Source: Bursaphelenchus xylophilus
Lineage: Eukaryota; Nematoda; Chromadorea; Rhabditida; Aphelenchoididae
Reading direction: 5' to 3'
Assembly: GCA_904066235.2 (NCBI GenBank)
Contig: CAJFCV020000002.1
Location: 8,060,001-8,124,000 of the forward strand
DNA: 64,000 nucleotides
Made by a program: the position numbers and the translations under genes
Notes under the pieces: generated by a model
What the model was told of the DNA's origin: nothing
Database searches by the model: none
What the model saw: only the letters and a program-made list of their open reading frames with translations
Part shown: positions 59,094 through 64,000 of the stretch, in pieces
How positions within the stretch are numbered: the stretch's first letter is position 1
How the letters are laid out: each line of letters opens with the position of its first letter

Positions 59094-61984
59094 ATGTAAC
59101 CTATAGCGAAAAGACGAAAAGTTTTATAAAGCTTTGGACCGAAATAGCCTTGTTGAAAAATCTAAAATATTTGTGAGAAAATTACACAACACCGCTGAAA
59201 CAGCCTCAATCGACAACTAATTTCAACAATCAATAGTCCAAACCCCTACACCATTATAAACAATCACATGATGGAAAATATAAAGAAATAATCAAGCAAT
59301 CTCCCCCTTCTTCTGGCCCTTCTTTCATTCCAGTCCATGACTTTGTCAGTTTCCAAAACAAATGTCTCAATAGCGATAAACATACTTTTAGTCATCCATA
59401 AAAAGTAATATCGAAGAGAAGAGGAAGAGAGAGAGAGTAATATAACCACAGTAAAAGCTCATAAAAACAGGCTCTTGGAGAGATGGGAGTGACTGGCGAC
59501 AGCCAATGGAGATTATGAAAGGAAATGAAGTGGGAGCAGAGTGGGGAAAGGAGGGGAAGTAAAGTTCAATCAGAGAGAGTACGGTGGAAATGAAAGTAGA
59601 ACGGGGCGTTTTAGGGAATGGCATGGTAAAATACGTATTCTTTTCAGAAAGTTTCCAATTCCGACAAAAATTTGGGCTGGTTTAAAAAAGTATTTGGTTT
59701 CTTCCAAGTTATGATTATTATGCATACTTTCAAGGCCGAAAATGGTGTCATTGCTTGTCTAGGCTGATGAAGACATCTCCTTTCGAGCTCACTACCGAGG
59801 TCATGGCCATAGTCATGGTGTTCGTGACCTGACCAAAGCCGAGTCAAATCCACTGGACCACTAGTTATATCAACTTCAGGAACCGTGACTTTGATCATGA
59901 TCTAGATGGCGAGCTGCCTTGAAGGAGTCAATTTTCTGAAAATGAGAAACTATCGGGAGTTGGAGGAGGCGGTGATATGAAAAACGTTTTCCAGCTCTAT
60001 TTTTGTGCGTTCTCAAAGAAACTTTTTAGGGAAACGTTTTTTTGCAGGCTGCAGAAAACAACAAAGAAATTTTTTAGCCAGGTAATTGCAACATAATAAA
60101 CATTATCGATCTAAAGATATCAAAGATTAACATTTCAACAACCCTAACCTAAATTTGCAACAGATCTTTTCAAAACTTGGGAACCGCCCTTCGAATACCT
60201 GTTACACCAAAGTTGAGACCAGTAGCTGACAATAAGATAGTAAATTCCTATAAAAATCCTCCTTACAACTTTTTACTACTAATTTTGAATACCTAACCAA
60301 GTGTCTCTTCCCACCCCGTTTCCCTCGCGGAATTGCAATTTCCATTCCCACCCAAGGCAGCCAGTAAAACGAATACAAATACTCGGGGCTTAACCTTGTT
60401 CTCACAATCAAAATAAAGATGAGTAAGGGACGAGGTCTTACTGACAATGAAATCATGTCAACACACTTATTTTTTATTGCATACATTTAATGTGCTTAAA
60501 AGGCGTACCGCCCCGGAAGAATTTTTGTGTCATCTTCGCCTTTGAAGAGAAGGGGAAGATCCGAATCCGAGAGGCGAGAAAAAGGTACAGGTAAGGGATG
60601 AGGTGGAGATTGAAGGATGGGGAGGTTAACTGGACTCGGAATGGGTAAGTTTGGAGAGGGATAAGAGCAGTAGTTGCAAGCTGAAAAGTCAGGGTTCTAG
60701 TCGTCATGATCAATGTAAAAATCGGAGATGCTCAAGAAATAGTCAGCACATTTTGATGGAGCTTTGTACGACCAGAGTTCAACTTTTCTATGACCCGTTT
60801 CATCAAAAATCCTCAAGAAAATTGTTATTTCAAAGCCGTAATATTTGCGTTTTATCTACTACTCTTTGCAAAAGCCGTCAATTAAATTTTTGAAGCTTTT
60901 GCCCGTTCTCTCTTACAACTCCCCTAAAAACGCACTTCCACTACAACCTATTTACCTGCAAAGTTTGTCTGCAAGATCTTCCCACACAGATCCGAGTGTA
61001 ATTATCCTTGTAATCGTCCTCTTTTCGACTTCAAACACTGCCATTTAAAAGAAGAACGGAGGGGAAAGAAATATGGTAGTTGAGGGAAGAAGTCGCGGAA
61101 AACCAATAATTAAGAAGGAATATAAAGTCAGAGAGAGACTGGGAAATAAAGGTCACAGAGTACGGTAGGAGTAGATGGGAGTCTGGAGAGGGAGGTACAA
61201 TGCTTTGAGGTGGATAGTGATCTTAATTATTAGCATTATTTTGTATGACACGATTAAGGAAAAGCACTTTTTAGGTCACGACATTACTACTACTGAAGAA
61301 ACGGAGTATTTTTTTGTGTTTGATACGGAAGTCAAAAAAAATCGAGCATAATCAAGAAACTTGCAAACGCCGTACAAAAATGTCATCAAATTCGTGCTAG
61401 GGTCGTGATAAAAACTCAAGAAATCGACCAAAAAATTATCCCATATGGTTGAGTAAACCAACCAAAAAATAAATTGATATATCCGTTATTTGGATCACCC
61501 CAACCATCCCGCAATCCGATCCCCAAACTTGTCACTTTGCCCGTGACATTTCCGAGGATGCCGTAATTGAGAAGACAAAACGAGGTCGCCCTCCCTTCCC
61601 TCGCTAATATAAATACAGGCGGGCGTTTTCCCAGAATAATTTCCTGGAAGAATAAATAGAATGGAATCGACGATTTCCATCCCAAAGACTTCAAACCTCG
61701 TTTAACGATCTCGCTGAGGTCCGAATTACTCTGCTCCATTCGGTTACAGTAACTGAGTGGAAGCGGAATGTTGGAGTATTTATAGGCCGAGAAAGGAGAA
61801 CAGGGTTATTGTTTTACAATTAGAACAATGGAACGGAGATCCTGGAGGATTCATAAAGGCGCTACCGAAAGAGGATTCAAATGGCATTCATTTATATAAT
61901 TAGAAGGACTAAAGGGCGATTTAGGACATCGCGGTGATTTGAAGAATTGAGCAAGACTTTGAAAGAAACCTGAGGCACTTATTT

Positions 61985-62434
61985 ACAAGGGAAGTACCCC
62001 AAGTGCGACGCTCAGATTTTCTTTAAATTTTGCACACACGTCGGGCATAAACTAAATATCGATTCCTGAAAGTTTTAGCTCGCGCTTTGCACGCGCCACC
62101 GAGATATGGAACTGTTTTTGTCGCCGAGAGAGTACGTGAAACGCGGAGAGCGGTCAGAGAGAAAAACGTTTTTTGGCCATAACTTTGGCAGTTTCGTTCG
62201 GAAAAATTTGATTTTTTGTAGAAAAATTATCCTTTACGGTAGAAATAGGCATGAAACTTTTCGTGCCGAAATTCGGCAAAAAGTGTAAATTTTTTGCCGA
62301 CTTTCGACCTAAAAATCTCGGTTGTTTCTGCAAAGCGCGAGCTAGGATTCTCGCATATATTTTAGAAAAAATTATTCTAAATTTGTGCCAAGTTTAATCA
62401 AAATCTGAGCGTCGCGCTTGGGATGCTTCCCCTT
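61985..62434. mobile_element. MITE with AAGGGAAGTA...TIR, complete copy
   Basis: About 450 bp. The terminal repeat AAGGGAAGTACCCCAAGTGC is mirrored by the complement of AAGGGGAAGCATCCCAAGCG at the right end. Inner inverted blocks include CTCGCGCTTTGC and its complement GCAAAGCGCGAG. The target duplication is uncertain, possibly TTA. No coding capacity. Confidence 0.8.
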
Positions 62435-63640
62435 TAGTTCAAATCATCTATTTTTGAATGCTAAACAAACGACTTTAGCAAAGATAATCAACTACTACAT
62501 ATGTAGTTTTTACAGTACATGTTGTTTTGCTTCTGTTTTCTCTCTTCAAGCTTCTGTCGTGGACATTTTATTTGCATATTTGGCCACCGCCGTCGATTTT
62601 TATTTATTTTCGGATTTACCGCCTAATTTGAATTCCCGAATTCTCTTTGTATTCGATTATTTTGACATGTCTTTTGATCTTTTTTGTTTCTAAAAATTTA
62701 CATAAGGCGTGAGGCAAGACCTTTGTTTGTATTTTTCACTTACATTATTACTTTATACATACTGGTTGACATACCAATAAAGTTTTTTAACTTAAAAAAT
62801 TTTGTCTACTCTTCAGTTTTTTTTGTTGTTGTAACGTTGTGCAACTCGTTATGAAACCGGTTTGTGATACGAAAACGGAAGAGTGATGGACATCGGAAAA
62901 TAAATCAGAAGCCAAAAACACCCGCAAAAAGGGCAAGTTCGTTGGGAACCTGGAAAAGGTCCGGGATGGTGTAAACAATCGGTAGCCAAAGTGCTTATAG
63001 TAAAGTTAGGGTTTGAGAAGTCCTGGGAAGTGATGTTTGGAAAAAAAGTTTAAAGAGAATCAAAAATTATGGAGTATTGAGTGTCTTGATAATAATGATG
63101 ACATAAAAATATCCCAGAATTTGCAAAAATTTAAATAAATTTGAACTTTGGGATCACCTTGCTACAGAAGAGCAAAATTAAAAGAAAAAAGTTTTACCGT
63201 TTATCTTCTAATCTTGTGAAGCCCTGGCTTGCAAGTCCCTATATTTTTTTTCTTCCGTCTTATGCAACATTACAACTATTCGAGGAATTCCAAACTGTCA
63301 AAACTAAAACCGGTTCAAATTATTGCCGAACGGTCTTTGGTGAGTTTGTTTGTAATCTCGCATCCAAAGAATCAACGAGACAAAGAGACAAAACAAAAAT
63401 CGCAAAAAGGATTTTGCGGATGTTAAAAAATCAAAAAATAAAAATCTTTAAAAGTTAAAGCGGCGGAAGAGCTGAATTAAATAATGAGAGATTGTTTAAT
63501 CCAGCGGATAATCTTGAGGGATCCGCGCGAGGAAAAGCGGTCAGATTTACTCCTAATTTTGTGTAGAGATACATACCAAAAAGTGATTTGTGAAAAATTG
63601 GTTGCAAATTTGCTAAAACCAATGAAGAAATGTATCCATC

Positions 63641-64000
63641 TTACAAGGGAAGTACTTGAAGTGTGACGCTCAGATTTTGATGAAACTTGGCATAAATTTA
63701 GAATAATTTTTTCTAAGATATATGCGAGAATCCTAGCTCGCGCTTTACAGAAACAACCGAGATTTTTAGATCAAAAGTCGGCGAAAATTTAGGACTTTTT
63801 GCCGAATTTCGGCACGAAAAGTTTCATGCCTATTTCATAATGTTTCTACAAAAAATCAAATTTTTCCGCACGAAACTGCCAAAGTTATGGCCAAAAAGCG
63901 CTTTTCTCTCTGACCGCTCTCCACGTTTAGCGTGCTCTCTCGGCGGCAAAAATCGTTCGATATCTCGGCGGCGCCCGCAAAGCGCGAGCTAAAACTTTCA
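63641..64000. mobile_element. MITE, second copy cut by the window end
   Basis: Begins TTACAAGGGAAGTACTTGAA with its interior in the opposite orientation to the copy at 61985-62434. It shares the GCCAAAGTTATGGCCAAAAA, GAAACTTTTCGTGCCGAAAT and GCAAAGCGCGAGCTAAAACT blocks. The far end lies outside the window. Confidence 0.8.

Larger units (their letters stand above)
54030..63640. other. Gene-free interval with scattered repeats
   Basis: Nearly 10 kb in which no exon chain could be supported on either strand. Pyrimidine- and purine-rich tracts (for example 56220-56420, 58330-58700, 59260-59620) generate open frames without domains. Annotated repeats inside are listed separately: a MITE remnant at 55.9 kb, a repeat pair at 56.9 and 58.9 kb, and a MITE at 62.0-62.4 kb. 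62435-63640 holds nothing recognisable. Confidence 0.4.

Noticed and set aside
61416..61739. Minus-strand 107-aa frame starting MEQSNSDLSEIVKRG
   Set aside because: Reasonable composition but no domain, splice site or neighbouring exon. Too weak to call.

Overview
The window is eukaryotic and almost certainly nematode. The evidence is: small phase-consistent introns, several TTTCAG-type acceptors directly upstream of start codons as expected for spliced-leader trans-splicing, a head-to-head hsp-16 pair, an MLT-10-type moulting-cycle protein, a two-pore-domain potassium channel, and mariner, hAT-like and foldback elements. The large gene-poor stretches and weak resemblance to known Caenorhabditis gene content suggest a nematode outside that genus (inference). 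Exon structures below were built by hand from splice signals and reading phase; every multi-exon model quoted with a protein length closes in frame.

Layout. 1-5.4 kb: a possible 5' exon leaving the left edge, then a minus-strand gene for an acidic Glu/Val/Pro-rich protein whose first intron holds a decayed mariner. 5.4-15.4 kb: mostly non-coding, with a two-exon gene for a 111-aa prothymosin-like acidic protein at 9.6-10.3 kb. 15.4-22.1 kb: a large inverted repeat. Two identical hsp-16 genes point outward from a shared heat-shock promoter, and each is followed by a convergent gene for a secreted His-rich protein. Further out are hsp-16 fragments and diverged MITEs, and a 1.1-kb long-TIR transposon has split only the right arm. 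A diverged 54-aa paralogue of the secreted protein follows. 22.1-28.3 kb: AT-rich, no confident gene.

28.3-45.9 kb is the gene-dense core: a small single-pass membrane protein, a two-pore-domain potassium channel with altered pore motifs and a tRNA-Asp in its intron, a 19-exon NUP205-type nucleoporin (all plus strand, spaced 260-360 bp, possibly an operon), two paralogous minus-strand F-box genes with remnants of a third, and an MLT-10-like secreted protein. 46.3-52.3 kb: a minus-strand nuclear zinc-binding protein gene whose upstream region and last intron are packed with a 9-bp quasi-palindrome, GCACNGTGC, that I did not notice elsewhere in the window. 54-64 kb: gene-free as far as I can see, with scattered repeats and a MITE family.

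Functionally the genes are mostly unrelated. The real functional unit is the hsp-16 palindrome, where paired chaperones share heat-shock elements and are coupled to a duplicated secreted His-rich protein. The most unusual sequence signals are the GCACNGTGC clusters, the palindrome, and the pore-altered channel.
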